DNA of 26,137 bases from positions 1 to 26,137 of the forward strand of contig JAYMSP010002124.1 of the NCBI GenBank assembly GCA_036897095.1, given 5' to 3'. Below, one piece after another: positions 10,082 through 20,966 of the stretch. The stretch comes from Plantago elongata (Eukaryota; Streptophyta; Magnoliopsida; Lamiales; Plantaginaceae). The notes below the pieces were generated by a model. That model was not told where the DNA came from. It ran no database searches and saw only the letters and a program-made list of their open reading frames with translations. The position numbers were made by a program, and so were the translations under genes. Position 1 is the first letter of the stretch; each line of letters opens with the position of its first letter.

Positions 10082-10545
10082 AATTAATCTTAGATAATGA
10101 CATAAAGTGCATGATTATGTATGTTATATGAGTTGGGGGATGCTCCGTATTAATTTCATCTTCTCATTTAATATTTTAAGAAGTAAATTCATCATCATCT
10201 AATGAATATTTAGATTCCACTCGATAATGCAGCAAGTCAGATTCAGAAATAGAAGTTTCACACTGTTAGTAATAGTGTGTCAATTAATTCCCACTGCATT
10301 TTGCATTATGTAAACTAAAACAAACAACATGAAAAGAAAGTTACTGCAAGGATGTTATGCATACAACCTAGGCCGGATGACCTTCTCCCATATAAAGTCT
10401 TTTTAAAGAATGGTGACCTAACTTAATATAATAGTAAAGTATACTTAAATTGATGACGGGTGTTCCAGCCGATAATAATTTCGACTTGTTCAAATTTGAC
10501 TATTATTTTTCCACGTGTAGAGATGACTAATCGTAACCTGCTCGT
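10082..10545. other. 3' flank of the bHLH gene
   Basis: Presumed 3' untranslated region then intergenic sequence. No further gene is seen. I cannot place the polyadenylation site with confidence. Confidence 0.4.
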
Positions 10546-10640
10546 GAGGGGAGTGTTAGAATATCCCACATTACTTGTGAAAAAATCATGTCAATATATA
10601 AATTGGGTAACATTATCACCTTAATAATACTTTTTAAGGG
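10546..10640 (+). mobile_element. Polypurine tract and LTR-like start
   Basis: A purine run GAGGGGAG (10546-10553) is followed directly by TGTTAGAATATCCCACATTA, the layout of a polypurine tract and the 5' edge of a 3' LTR in plant LTR retrotransposons. The following ATAAATTGGGTAAC...CCTTAATAATAC...TTTTAAGGGG resembles the repeat copies at 20.8-23.6 kb. No gag or pol is seen upstream, so at most this is a remnant or a short non-autonomous element. Confidence 0.45.
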
Positions 10641-10738
10641 GAAGATGACTCGACAATGAAGTGTAATTCATTTGGTAAGACGTTTTACCCATCTGATAGA
10701 TCAGGGGTTCGAGTCGTCTTTATCGTTTAAAAAAAAAG
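10641..10738 (+). repeat. Degenerate tRNA-like, SINE-like segment
   Basis: TAATTCATTTGGTAAGACG (from 10664) resembles a tRNA A box and D arm. GGTTCGAGTCG (10706-10716) matches a B box, about 30 bases downstream. AAGATGAC at 10642-10649 can pair with GTCGTCTT at 10713-10720 with one wobble. A run of nine A residues follows near 10729. The T stem has a mismatch, so it is not a working tRNA gene. A tRNA-derived SINE tail or decayed tRNA copy is the best reading. Confidence 0.35.
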
Positions 10739-10786
10739 GACGATGATCCAATTTAATAAATTTGGCCTCTTCATGTATTGCTCTAG

Positions 10787-10828
10787 TTGTTGATAGTGAG
10801 GCAAATTGTTGATAGTGAGGCAAATTGT
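10787..10828. repeat. Perfect 19-bp tandem duplication
   Basis: TTGTTGATAGTGAGGCAAA occurs at 10787-10805 and again at 10806-10824, followed by the first four bases of a third unit. Confidence 0.95.
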
Positions 10829-12591
10829 CCCCCAATTGATCGACCACGTTCTTGCAACCCTCTTTAATAACAACCTTAGTCACAATACTCATTCATGTTT
10901 TATGTGGATCTTATTGTTTGATCGATATTTTCTTTTAATTTAGAGTTACTAGACATGTTTAAGGTTCTTAAAATTTTATGGGGGTACAATTGTAAATTAA
11001 ATCTTCTTGAAGGTTTTTATTTTTTAAATGTAACTGCCATTATTACAATAGAGTATTGTTATTTTCTCCAATTTTAGGTGCATCATAATACATATAAACA
11101 TTCTCATTCAGATTTTCACCCATGATTCAAGAGATAAGTATGAAAAGAGGAAAGGAATTGAGAGGGAGTGAGGAAGCAACAGGGCCATGGCATGTGATAA
11201 GCCGTGTCGCTGCGACCACGTGGGTCCTTGATGGACAGCTTGGCAGCAATCAAAATTAGGCCTCTTTTCTGTTTCCATTCCTGGCTTAATAAATCCAACA
11301 CCAAAATATCTACAACTACTACGGGACACCCAATATCGTCATCAACCAAAAGGAAAAGAAGAAAAGATGCCCTACAACACATCCATGTCAATCTACCCAT
11401 ACCCCCCAAATTCACACATTTTACACCTTTACATCACGAAAATTCATCAATCACTAAAAAATAAATTTACCCTACTTCAATGATTATTAATTTATCTCAT
11501 AATAATACCCGAGAAATGCAAAGTGCAAATAATTTTTATTTCCTTCATATACAAATTATATTTTATTTAAATTAACATTCTCTTCATTTCTAATTTAACT
11601 TTTAAAAATGAGTATGTAAGTAGATAAAGTAAGGAATTAATAAGTAAAGTAGGAGAGTTAAAATATAACGTCCATAATTTCAAGTGAAGTCCGAAAAATT
11701 TAAAGAGATTGAGAATGCTAATCATGTTAATAAGATGCATATTTATTTTCAGGATCCACCAAGAAGAACTCCAAAGTTAATCATGTCTGCTTCAAAGTAA
11801 TTGTATGATGGATGAACAACTGAAATGTTTTCCATTTTACGCACGAATGAAGATAAAGTATGTGGGAAAGTACTTGTATTGGTACAGTGAGGATCAGTAT
11901 ATTACTATAAATCTTACTTATGAATAACTGTGCCAGTAAAAATGGTCGATGCTCGATTGATTAGTAGTTGGGTCGTTTTAATATACTAGATTAAAATGAT
12001 CAAGTGAGAATATTCAATTTGAGAAATGAAGAGGTTTTAAATTGGACTTACAAATTGGAAATGAAGTTGCGTTTACGAGGTTTAAAATTAATAAATGGTT
12101 TACCTTAGTGCACAATTCCGACATCTTGGCTTTATCTTGGCTATCTATATTTAGTAAACTTAGATGGCAATGTGTTGTACTGTAGACCACAAGACCTAAT
12201 ATATTGTGCAGTTAAATGACTAGAATTAGTAATCGATTATATGGGATGGAAACATGGTGAAATATATATATGTGTGTGTGGGGGGAGTACTGGTACATTC
12301 GAGTTGAATCATGTAGCCTACAAGAGAAGGTTCTTATGTTTAACTAAATTTTTTCACAACCAACTAATACTCAAACACTCTTTTCTTCAACTGAAAACGT
12401 TTAATTTAATTCAGTTCAGCACTATTTAATTATATTCTATATTATATTTTACTTTAATTCAATGCAATCTAATTTAATAAATTTTAATAATTAAAAATAA
12501 TAGAACCATACTTACTAAGTATGAATTAACTAGATAACAAAGGAGTTTATACTCTATCATTTATGTATATTCACATTTTAAATTATAGTAA
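10829..12591. other. Intergenic, with a G-box-bearing GC-richer patch
   Basis: Mostly AT-rich. A GC-richer stretch at about 11160-11260 carries the palindromic G-box CCACGTGG at 11216-11223 inside GACCACGTGGGTCC. Overlapping open frames on both strands at 11108-11464 do not resemble any protein I recognise, so I do not call a gene. The patch might be a promoter remnant or gene fragment. Nothing else is seen to 12591. Confidence 0.4.
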
Positions 12592-12690
12592 CAAAATATT
12601 AAACAAACCAAACAACATAAAAAAATCTATCGTTTCATATCAAAATATTAGACAAACCAAACAACATAAAAAAATCTATCATTTCATATC
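12592..12690. repeat. 49-bp tandem duplication
   Basis: Two units starting CAAAATATTA(A/G)ACAAACC at 12592 and 12641 differ at only about two positions. This creates a spurious open frame on the plus strand. Confidence 0.92.
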
Positions 12691-12840
12691 ATTCTTATAC
12701 ACGCCAATTATTTCTTACATACCCTGTAAAATTAAACTTTATACCAAACACAAGGTCTCGATAATTCATCTTCAACTTAATTACTATTAATATATATATT
12801 TTTAATTCACTTTTTAACTATGCTCCAACACGTGTGCTCT

Positions 12841-13152
12841 TAAATTTGGGCTCTGTTCTATTCAATTTAAATTTGCTAAACTGAACTGAATTGTAGTATA
12901 AATTACATAACTAAGTAGAGTTGAACTAAATTGAATGGAACTGAACTCACTGAACGAGTACTGAATGGAATTAAAGCATAGTACTGTGCAAATTATAACC
13001 AAGTCTATGTTATCTTCAACTTAAAATCACTTGAGTTCAGTTTTATTCAGTTCAGCTTGGCGCAATTATAATTTATACTCTACTTCAGTTCAGTTCAGTC
13101 CAGTTAAATTCAGTTCAGTAAATTTTAGTTGAAGAGAACAAAGTCTAAATTT
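12841..13152. mobile_element. MITE with long terminal inverted repeats
   Basis: The left arm (from 12840) reads TTAAATTTGGGCTCTGTTCT and continues to CTAAACTGAACTGAA near 12890. The reverse complement of the right arm (to 13153) reads TTAAATTTAGACTTTGTTCT and continues to TACTGAACTGAA. That is about 45 bp of inverted repeat with scattered mismatches around a 200-bp AT-rich core full of CAGTTCAGTT. TAAATTT occurs at both ends (12841-12847 and 13146-13152). Because AAATTT is palindromic, it may be part of the inverted repeat or a 7-bp target duplication. No coding content. Confidence 0.75.
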
Positions 13153-13225
13153 AATAAACTAGATTAAACTGAAGTGTTGTATAAAATATAATTAAATAAA
13201 ATTAAAATCGAATTAAACGAGCTTC

Positions 13226-13280
13226 GAGTTGAAGAGAATAAAATCTGACTTCTAGTTGAAGAGAATAAAAAATCTCAACT
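13226..13280. repeat. Imperfect tandem repeat, 27-28 bp
   Basis: AGTTGAAGAGAATAAAA occurs at about 13227 and 13254, and a related AGTTGAAGAGAA is in the right arm of the neighbouring inverted-repeat element at 13127. This looks like spill-over or nested duplication of that element's end. Confidence 0.6.
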
Positions 13281-13763
13281 AAATTTTTAATTAAAAATAA
13301 TAGATCCCTAATCATGTCACAAAAGTTGACAATAATATGAAATCCACCTGATTCTTTTAACCAATAAATGAAATCTACCTGATTTTAAACAATAATAAAA
13401 ATTGTGCTAGTGGATAGAATTTGAAATGATTTAATGTGTACAACAAAGTAGGCTGCAAAAGGGTGGATTTGAGACTTGTACCTTTGCCCAGCAAAAATAT
13501 CTAAATGGGTAAAATATCTAAATTAGATAGTTTACAGAAACTGCCGAGGTTTCCTCTACGTCTCCTGCTCGTGGTGCAGCAAATCCTGTCCACGTTGCAC
13601 TCAACTACAGGTCGGTAGACGGTCAACCTGCCATGTCACAATTATGTGCGGGTATGGTTTTTCCCATTTCTCTCACTTAAAGAGGGTATAACCAAGCGGT
13701 GCACGAGACCCGAGAGATAGATAGTTAGAGAGTGTTTGTTGATCATCATCACCACCATCTCAG
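13281..13763 (+). other. Upstream region of the F-box gene
   Basis: AT-rich to 13535, then GC-richer (about 13540-13700) as expected for a proximal plant promoter. No gene is seen. Confidence 0.4.
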
Positions 13764-13772
13764 TATAAATAG
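13764..13772 (+). promoter_or_regulatory. TATA box of the F-box gene
   Basis: TATAAATAG is a near-ideal plant TATA box. A start about 30 bp on, near 13797, would give a leader of about 175 nt, rich in C, A and T, before the ATG at 13973. Confidence 0.65.
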
Positions 13773-13908
13773 AATACTGCGTCACTCAATTTCAATTTTT
13801 ACTCTCTTCCAAACAGGTCAAAACCCAAAACCCATACAACAAACAAACAAACGAGAACAACCTGTACTACACTCCACTCCAATTCCGCTGCTTATCGGTG
13901 CAAAAGAA

Positions 13909-13926
13909 ATGGTCAGAATCTGTTGA
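13909..13926 (+). promoter_or_regulatory. Five-codon upstream ORF in the F-box leader
   Basis: An ATG followed by four codons (MVRIC) and TGA lies 47 nt before the main start, in a different frame. AAG AAATGG gives it a good context (A at -3, G at +4). If the TATA box is correctly placed it is in the mature leader and could lower translation of the main frame. Confidence 0.5.
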
Positions 13927-13972
13927 TATCCGTTCGAATCTGAGTTTATCGTTTCAAATTCGATTCAATTAC

Positions 13973-14218
13973 ATGGAGGAGGAGAAACAGGGAGGAGGAA
14001 TTAGGAAGAGGTCTAGGAGTGGAAATCTGGAAGGGGAGTGCTCCTCTAGCATTACTGAGGAGGAGGATGGTGATGATGAGGATCCGCTCTCACTGTTTGG
14101 TTCAGGAATCATGATGATGATACTCGCTAAACTCGACGCACGCAGCGTGGCACAAGCTCGTTTCGTCTCACGGGGATGGCTCTCGGTTGCTTCCTGTGAC
14201 AAAATTTGGGCACCTAAG
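13973..14218 (+). CDS. F-box protein, first exon only
   Basis: F-box proteins are substrate adaptors of SCF ubiquitin ligases, binding SKP1 through the F-box. This 82-codon exon begins at the ATG at 13973. It has a basic stretch (RKRSRS, 11-16), an acidic run (TEEEDGDDED, 28-37), and then the F-box at about 37-81: PLSLFGSGIMMMILAKL, DARSVAQARFVSRGW and a conserved-looking DKIWAPK end. It closes with AAG|GTTACT, an acceptable donor in phase 0. The C-terminal domain that would identify the subfamily is not convincingly present downstream. Either the gene has very long introns reaching past what I can read, or it makes a short F-box-only product, or it is truncated. Confidence 0.8.
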
Positions 14219-14742
14219 GTTACTATTCTCTCTGCTCCTAATCGGTTACTCTTCTTCTTCAATTATTCGTACTTCTGTTGTTTATTTTTCCAGTTTTCGT
14301 CTGTAATGCCAACAGCTGCTACTCTATTGTTGCCCTTTGTGCAATTAATCAGCGTAATTCATTCAATGTTACATACCTACTAGACTAGAGTAATTCAAAT
14401 TTCTAGGTCTCATAGTAAAGTGTGCCTGAATCCTGACAATATTGGGGTAAATATTCGTTTCCACAGTTTCGATTTTACAGTAACTTGCATTTTGATCTCA
14501 AGGTGATATAATTCCAGGTTGTCTTTAGTTATTACTACTTTTTAAGCTATTGGATTAAAAGGACAGATAGTAGGGTCAGTTTGGAAGGGGGAACTTTATA
14601 GACTACACTATTGTGGGTGGATAACTCATCAGCAGCGGGCCGAATGAAGCTGGTGCTGTTAAGAAACTAAGACATGTATTTATAAACGAAATTCACCTGT
14701 ACTATTTGCTTTCAGGAATAGTGAGAGTCTTTTAGTGTTCAG

Positions 14743-14813
14743 GAGGGCTTGTCATGTGGATTTACAACGCGGATGGAAACCGTGGTAAATAACATTGTAA
14801 AAATGGCATGCAG
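14743..14813 (+). other. Candidate second exon of the F-box gene
   Basis: 71 nt between GTGTTCAG and a strong donor CAG|GTAAGAC. In the phase set by exon 1 it reads EGLSCGFTTRMETVVNNIVK and a few more residues without a stop. It resembles no known domain, so the support is splice signals and frame only. Confidence 0.25.
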
Positions 14814-16641
14814 GTAAGACATTATGCCAAGGTTTATTTAGCTTGCTTGATACTCTACTCAGAAAATGAGTTCAAAGGCCTAGATTGCTTAATTTAGATA
14901 GGCATTCTAATTATTTTTTACCAACCAATTTGGATAGTGTTGTGATACTTCCGTTATGGAGAAGTTAAGATATATATGTTGTAATAAGCTTTGCCAGATC
15001 TCGCTCTTCATTCATTTGATTACTGGAATATCTAGCCTTCACCTTATGTTAATTTTCCCAGTGCATGTGTATGAGTCTTGTTTACCCAGCTTGATGCTAG
15101 CAATTTGTTTGTTTATTTTCTCTCTCTCTCTCAATTTTTTTTATATAGTAGCGAAAAACACGATTACTCTGAAACTAGTGACTGTTCCAGGGTGAATAGT
15201 GAGTAGGGACTAGAAAGAAAGGATGAACACCAATGTGTGGGGTGGGAAATGTGTAGAACTCTTAGATTTGAGTGCAATGTTGAGAGTTTGAAGTTCTTCC
15301 CATTGTTTTTGAATAATGTACCTGGAACTGCCACATACCAAGTTTAAGACTATGAACAGTTGTGAGATTTAATAGCACATACACCAGGCTTTATCTTGAC
15401 TCTGGGTCACTGATCATCATCATCTGGTTTTTATGTGTGAGTGTGTGTTGGAGGTGGTGGATAGAAGAGATACTGAGCTGTTTTATGGGCTTGGCATCTG
15501 ATGGGTGCTGAGGAATCTACTTGCATTTGGGATTTAGTAGAGGTTCTGCTGTTGGTAGAAACTATTTTCTAATATATTCATTTAGCATCTTAATTTTTTT
15601 GCCTGTGGATGGTGAATAGTAGGATAGTTCATAGGCTGACCAGCTTAGTAATTTGAAATTTGGAGTCCATATCCAAGTGTGCTGTCTGTGTGTCAATGTG
15701 CAATTTATTGGATACATGCTCTTAGTCTTAAATATGTTTTTTCTTTTCGTTTGTCTATTTGTTTATATCAAGGTCACTTTTGGAGATACAGCTTGTCACT
15801 TGATATAAGAGGCTGTTGTTGATATTGCCTGTCCCTGATCTTGGGTTCCAGTGTGCTGCTTTATATAAGAGCAAGAAACAAGACCGACTCCTTGAATCCG
15901 GGTACCAGAAAAAACCTAAATTATGATAAAGTGGTCTATGTAAGTTTGTGGACTGGTGACTTGCTTTTTTTTTGTTGTTGTTGTGTTGGTCATGCGAAGT
16001 CTAGGAAACTAAATGACCATGAGGTCGATCCGTCCGGTATGGTGTTTAAGGGACTTGTCGACTTGCTATATGCGTATAATTTTCTGGGCAATTATATCAT
16101 GAACGACAATTTATTCATAATGTTTGGAAACTGACTCAACTCTTCAAAGTCTCATATTTTGGAAGGCAGAACAGTTTTCATAAGTAAAGGGTGTGCTGTA
16201 GAGGTTAGATGTTAAGTTTAGTCCTTGAGATGTCATGTCCTTTGTAGGTCTATGGAACCATGTGCAAGAACTGATAGAATTGAATGGTGTTGAAGGACGA
16301 ACATGGTCCATATCCAAACTTGTGATAATTTTAGCTGAAGGAGCTTTTAGCTAATAAACACTAGATGCATAAAGACAATCATAGTGGAATTATTGGGAGA
16401 AGGATGTTGAAGTACCCAATTCTTTTTATTTTTCTGGTGTCACTGGGTTCCCTAAGAAGTCTTTTAAGTTTTTCATATCTGCATTGCCTATGGGCAAGTA
16501 AAAGTACCTGAATGGGTGGAAATATGACAGATCATATTGCTTTGTGTTCTTTATTTATATCAATTGGGTTGATACCATTGTCAGCAATCGTGACTTAAGG
16601 ATTTTGTGGGATTTTGATTGGTGAGGTGATTTACTTGTCAG

Positions 16642-16700
16642 GAAAAAAAGACTAGTTGCAGTTATACTGGAAAGATGGAAGAACTATGATATCGTCAATG
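16642..16700 (+). other. Candidate third exon of the F-box gene
   Basis: 59 nt between TTGTCAG and ATG|GTAAGAT. Continuing the phase it reads KKRLVAVILERWKNYDIVN with no stop. A following acceptor at 18140 (pyrimidine-rich tract then AAATTGCAG) would give one more residue and then a TAG at 18143-18145. The model is internally consistent but rests on consensus sites alone. Confidence 0.22.
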
Positions 16701-18140
16701 GTAAGATCTTAAAATGCATTTATTGAGCAAGAATTCATACTATAATGTTATGTGAGTTTTTGAGGTGAAGGGGGTAGGTCTCGCTGGCATTTATTAAATT
16801 AAAAATAAGCATTCTGCTACAAGGGGATAATACGGTAAGGACTAAGGAGTTTGTGCATGGCATAGCCTTCCATCTTTCCTAGGTCTGGAGGTGTAGATGA
16901 GAGGTGCATTCTTGTAAGTTACATAATGAAAGCAGATCTAGCTCTGTATTTCAATGTAGAAAGGTGGTGAATGTGAGTTCGGGTCGTTCAAGTGGCTTTG
17001 ATGTTTTTCTAGTTGGTTTTTGGCGAGGGGTCGTCGTGCATTTAATCCTGGTAGACTAACCAAGCCCATAGTTGGCTTTATTATGGTTAATTTCTGTGGG
17101 CTCGTAGTGTGGTTCAAGAGCGTAAAGAGTTCATGAAAAACCTAGTTATAGAAACTGGATCAGTAAACGTCTGTGTTGTGGGTTTCATTCATTGTGATTC
17201 TTCTAAGTTGTATTGCTGAAGGTACTTGTTGGAACGTTGGCCTGTAAGCTTTGTGGTTTCTATACGTTCTAGTAAGTAGTCGGTAATTTGGGGTTATGCA
17301 GTTCCCTTTAATTTCCGGTACTCCCTGAGCAATTTCCTCAGTTGAGGTTCTGTTTAGTACATAAGTAATGGATTTTTTCGGGTGTCATGGAGTTTCATTT
17401 CAATGATGATACTCCTTGAGCCTACTTCCTTAGTTGAGTTTCTGTCCAGAATATAAACGTCCTTATAGCAAGTAGGACAAAATGGTGAGATCTGCATTAA
17501 AACAAAATGCAAGGTGGTATGCCAGAACCTTTTGTTTGTTCTTGTTGAGATCTCACTTTTGGCTTTTATCTGCCCATACAACTCTTGACACTTAGTGCCT
17601 TTGTTGCTCGCTCTTTACTATTATCCAATGATAACCACATTATCTACTCACTTTTTAGTTAAGAAACCACAATTCGTAAGTTTTGCTACTTTTCTCTTAC
17701 CTGACTCATAACATTCTTGCCCAGAAGAAATAAGATGTTTTAGGTGAGACAACGGGAGTATGGGTAGGTTATACGACCTATAAGTGGGTTAGTTTTAGGT
17801 AAGCAAGGAAGCGTACTTGAGCAAGATAAATGGAGTATACTCGATTAAAAAATATTGAACACACTCAAAATTGTGCCATGAGCTGTATATATTATTTCTA
17901 CTTGATCTTATACTTGAAAACTAGAAACTGCTTCTATTTGAATGCCCTAGTTTTAAAAACTTGGGTTGTCTAGAACAGAATCTGAGTGCATGTAAGTTGT
18001 TATGATATACGAACTCTTGTATGTGAATTGGGTGTCTAGAAAAACATAGGTAAAGTCCTTTCCTTTTTGTCGTTTTGTTTTTTGATTTTTTTTACCTCTT
18101 ATGTTCATTTCATTAGATTTTTTCTTCTTTCAAATTGCAG

Positions 18141-19315
18141 TATAGAACACATTTTTGCATGACGTTTGCATTCTCAGGTTTAATAAACTCCTATAAAATA
18201 TAAAACACATGTCGCATATCTGCTCTCTAAAATGTTATCTTCAAGATCGTTATTGTCATTCGTGAGTTCGAAGGTAAGGCATTTTGCACCTTGTAGGATA
18301 CCATACTTACATTAATATCTCTGACCCGAAGGAGACAAAACCTGGAGAGAAGTACTGCACTTTTGAGACCTTGTATGGTATTATGCAGCTTTGTTGTGAA
18401 ACCGGGGTCTAATGTCAATTTCTCAAGGGGCTATATGTATACATCTAAATGGGGTCTCTTCGAAGTTCGTGTTGTTAAGGTGATGGTTTACGTATGTTGT
18501 TGAGCTAAAGAGCTTTGCTCTAGCATATGTTTAAACTTATTCTCTTCTTTTGGAGCAAAAGAACATGATTCTATTTCCAAAACTGGTATGTACACACACG
18601 CCAATCAAAAGATCCTGGCACCCTACCCGATTCATACAAACACATCATATCATAATCCATCACAATAACCAAAGAATCCAGAATGTAAACTAGCTTTTCT
18701 ACAAACACTGCACTATCTGTGACCCAGCAGGAGGTCCAATGTGCTGATTTTGAGAAATATAACAATTCTGCTAAATCGAAGTTGAACGCTGTTTCCATAG
18801 CATCAGTCTTTGTAAGCCTACCTGCCATACCCTTGCCTCGTGTATGTTGTATCAACCTGTATTGGGCATTGTAATTCCAACTCCCAACACTGGTATCATT
18901 GTCGACTTGTAGCAGAAACTTCCGGTATGCCAACACAGCAATCAGCAAGCACACTGAATTGAGCTAGCCCATGTCAATATTCTGTGTTTGCAATACATCC
19001 AGCAAATACAACGCGCCCCTGGCTTTGCTAAGTGACCATAAAATTGTTTTAACAAAGCTATGAGTTCCCTTTCTCCCTGAAGTCCCAAATAGTGTCTTTT
19101 CGTGCTAGATTTCCCGGTTTATAGGACATCAATCTAAGCTGCAGTTTTCAGATTGTTAATTTAGAATCTAGAGTGTTAGTTTGATAAACCCAAACATATC
19201 TAGCCAACCCACAGCCTATTTGCTTCACTAGCCAGATTCCACAATGGAAGCCGAATTCGACTCCACTAGAGAAATGAATTCAACCCAACAAATTTGGTGT
19301 ATTACCCTAGTTTAA
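18141..19315. other. Unassigned, GC-richer on average than its flanks
   Basis: 18560-19150 has near-genic base composition and an open minus-strand frame at 18571-18954 (127 codons) that I do not recognise. It may be the 3' part of the F-box transcription unit or a separate non-coding transcript. No gene is called. Confidence 0.3.
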
Positions 19316-19722
19316 ACTATGGTTTTAATCGAGTTGGCCTACTCATAATTCGATAAAATTTTATCTCTCCACCTACTCTTTTCCTTTCACTTTTAGCTTT
19401 TCCATTTATTGTAGGATATTATATCACATTAAAACCAATCAAATAATCTTAAAGAATTGTATAAATAATGAAGAAACTAGTAGATTTAGATAGAAAGCAA
19501 TATAAACAAACCAAAATTTATACCTAAATTTTGGTTTGATAACTCACTATTAATTCCTTTTCTTAACTCTTATCTAAAACACAAATTTCCATAACCCATA
19601 AACATACAAGACTTAAACTATATCCAAACAACAAATTTGAATTTTCCATAACCAATTAGTATTAAGTTATTATTCGTAATCAAGCCCGATTGAAATTTGA
19701 TCAATTTAAATCGTATGCAAAA
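19316..19722. repeat. Second copy of the intron MITE family
   Basis: Shares CTCCACCTACTCTTTT followed by a T-rich tract and TCCATTTATT, and near its right end GATCAATTTAAATCGTATGC, with the element at 1331-1700 (there GATCAATTTTAATCGCACGC). The left terminal inverted repeat is not preserved. The interior carries a perfect 14-bp hairpin at 19507-19538. Confidence 0.5.
19507..19538. repeat. Perfect 14-bp hairpin
   Basis: CAAACCAAAATTTA (19507-19520), loop TACC, then TAAATTTTGGTTTG (19525-19538), with no mismatch. This may be a nested insertion end or part of the surrounding repeat. Confidence 0.95.
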
Positions 19723-20826
19723 CAAGCACCTTAAAATTCCACTCAACCGAAGAAGTAAAATAAAACCTTGCAGATTTGACAACACATATTATCCCAATAA
19801 ATATTTATGAATGGTCTCTTTTCAACTTCATAAGAATGATGGGCACGGTTAGTCCCTCCGTCCTGTGAACTTTTTACCCTTGTTAATTTTAATCGTTCCA
19901 CAGAATTACATACATGATCAGAAAAGAAAGCTGCCTCACACTCAAGAAATAATAAACAATCTCAACTACAAGTTCCTCCCCACATTTTCTATATTCTATA
20001 ATTCATTTTACTTTTTACGTAAAACTGCACGCTAGCCCTGATGTATGAAGTTCTTCTGGACGAAAGGAGTATAATCTTTTTCGGAAACGGGAGATACTTG
20101 TAACCAATAATCTCTAGTAGCAAAACTCTCACTTTAGATCACTATGATCAACTCACATTCAAATCTGTTACACTCTAACCACCTTTCTTCTCCGAGTTGA
20201 TTTTGTCTGATCAAAATTGACCATCTAACTAATTATAAATAAGATAATTTTAATCGAACAACCTTGTATCTAATAATAACCATCTTTGTTCTCTCAAACC
20301 CATCACTTGTTTTATTGTTTTATTGTACATTGTTGATTCTTACACACACTATGCAATAATTTTATTAAACTTGCAATATTTTTAGTTTGATACCAAACAC
20401 CAATGCCCAAAATTCCATTAGGATGCATATTCTATTCATATGTCTCCTTTGTTTCTAAACTTCTGTGGTAATCATACCAAGGAGTTTTTATTTTGGTTCA
20501 TTTCTCACTAAAGAACATTGGGACTATGTAAAGAACTGGGATTGAAAGAACAAGGATGGTTTATTCCTTGTTTGGCTACAACCTGGTCGGTCCTAGAACA
20601 TAAACTTGTGCGGAGTTGTTTAAAGTTTCTTTCATGTGATGGGACCTAGGACCATCTTGCAACTTACTACGTAGCAAGTTCCAGTTCCACACTCAAAGAA
20701 GCATAGAGTAGTCTATTCTTTTTATATGCTCAATATTTCATATGAATTTCTGGAGTAATGTCCTCCCATCAAAGGGGTCATCTATGAGGTTGCATGATTC
20801 GTTCTTGTGCCATCCAAACCTTACAA
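19723..20826. other. Intergenic
   Basis: No gene is seen. The near-palindrome AACTTACTACGTAGCAAGTT lies at 20661-20680 (one mismatched pair). Confidence 0.5.
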
Positions 20827-20954
20827 AAAGAGATCGAACTCTGGTGGGAATTGACATGAGTATAAGAATAGAGCTTTGGGCTTCTCCTTATTGTCAGAAT
20901 TTCCATCTTCACTTGTGAAATGGTCTTGCAAAGTACTTATAAAATAACCCTTCC
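20827..20954 (+). repeat. Dispersed repeat, copy 1
   Basis: The unit runs TTGACATGAG, then GAGCTTTGGGCTTCTCC, then GTCAGAATTTCCA, CACTTGTGAAATGGTCTTGC and ACTTATAA...ATAACCC. The same order occurs in three more copies at 20967, 23029 and 23462, all on this strand. Resemblance of the second half to the LTR-like sequence at 10554 suggests an LTR or TRIM origin. Confidence 0.75.
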
Positions 20955-20966
20955 GTGTGAGCCACA

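Larger units (their letters stand above)
14219..18140. other. Long intron-like sequence after the F-box exon
   Basis: T-rich on the plus strand, as plant introns are, with the two weak exon candidates above and no recognisable transposon or RNA gene. The open frames at 14956-15195 and 15841-16134 resemble no protein family. Confidence 0.4.

Noticed and set aside
10641..10738. A working tRNA gene
   Set aside because: The T stem has a mismatch and the acceptor and D arms cannot be folded well; the A run behind it fits a decayed tRNA-derived repeat.
11108..11464. Overlapping frames on both strands near the G-box
   Set aside because: Both strands are open at once, which reflects base composition; none resembles a known protein.
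15841..16134. 97-codon plus-strand frame after the F-box exon
   Set aside because: Contains a run of Phe and Cys from a T-rich intron-like tract and has no domain; its position does not continue the F-box phase with usable splice sites.
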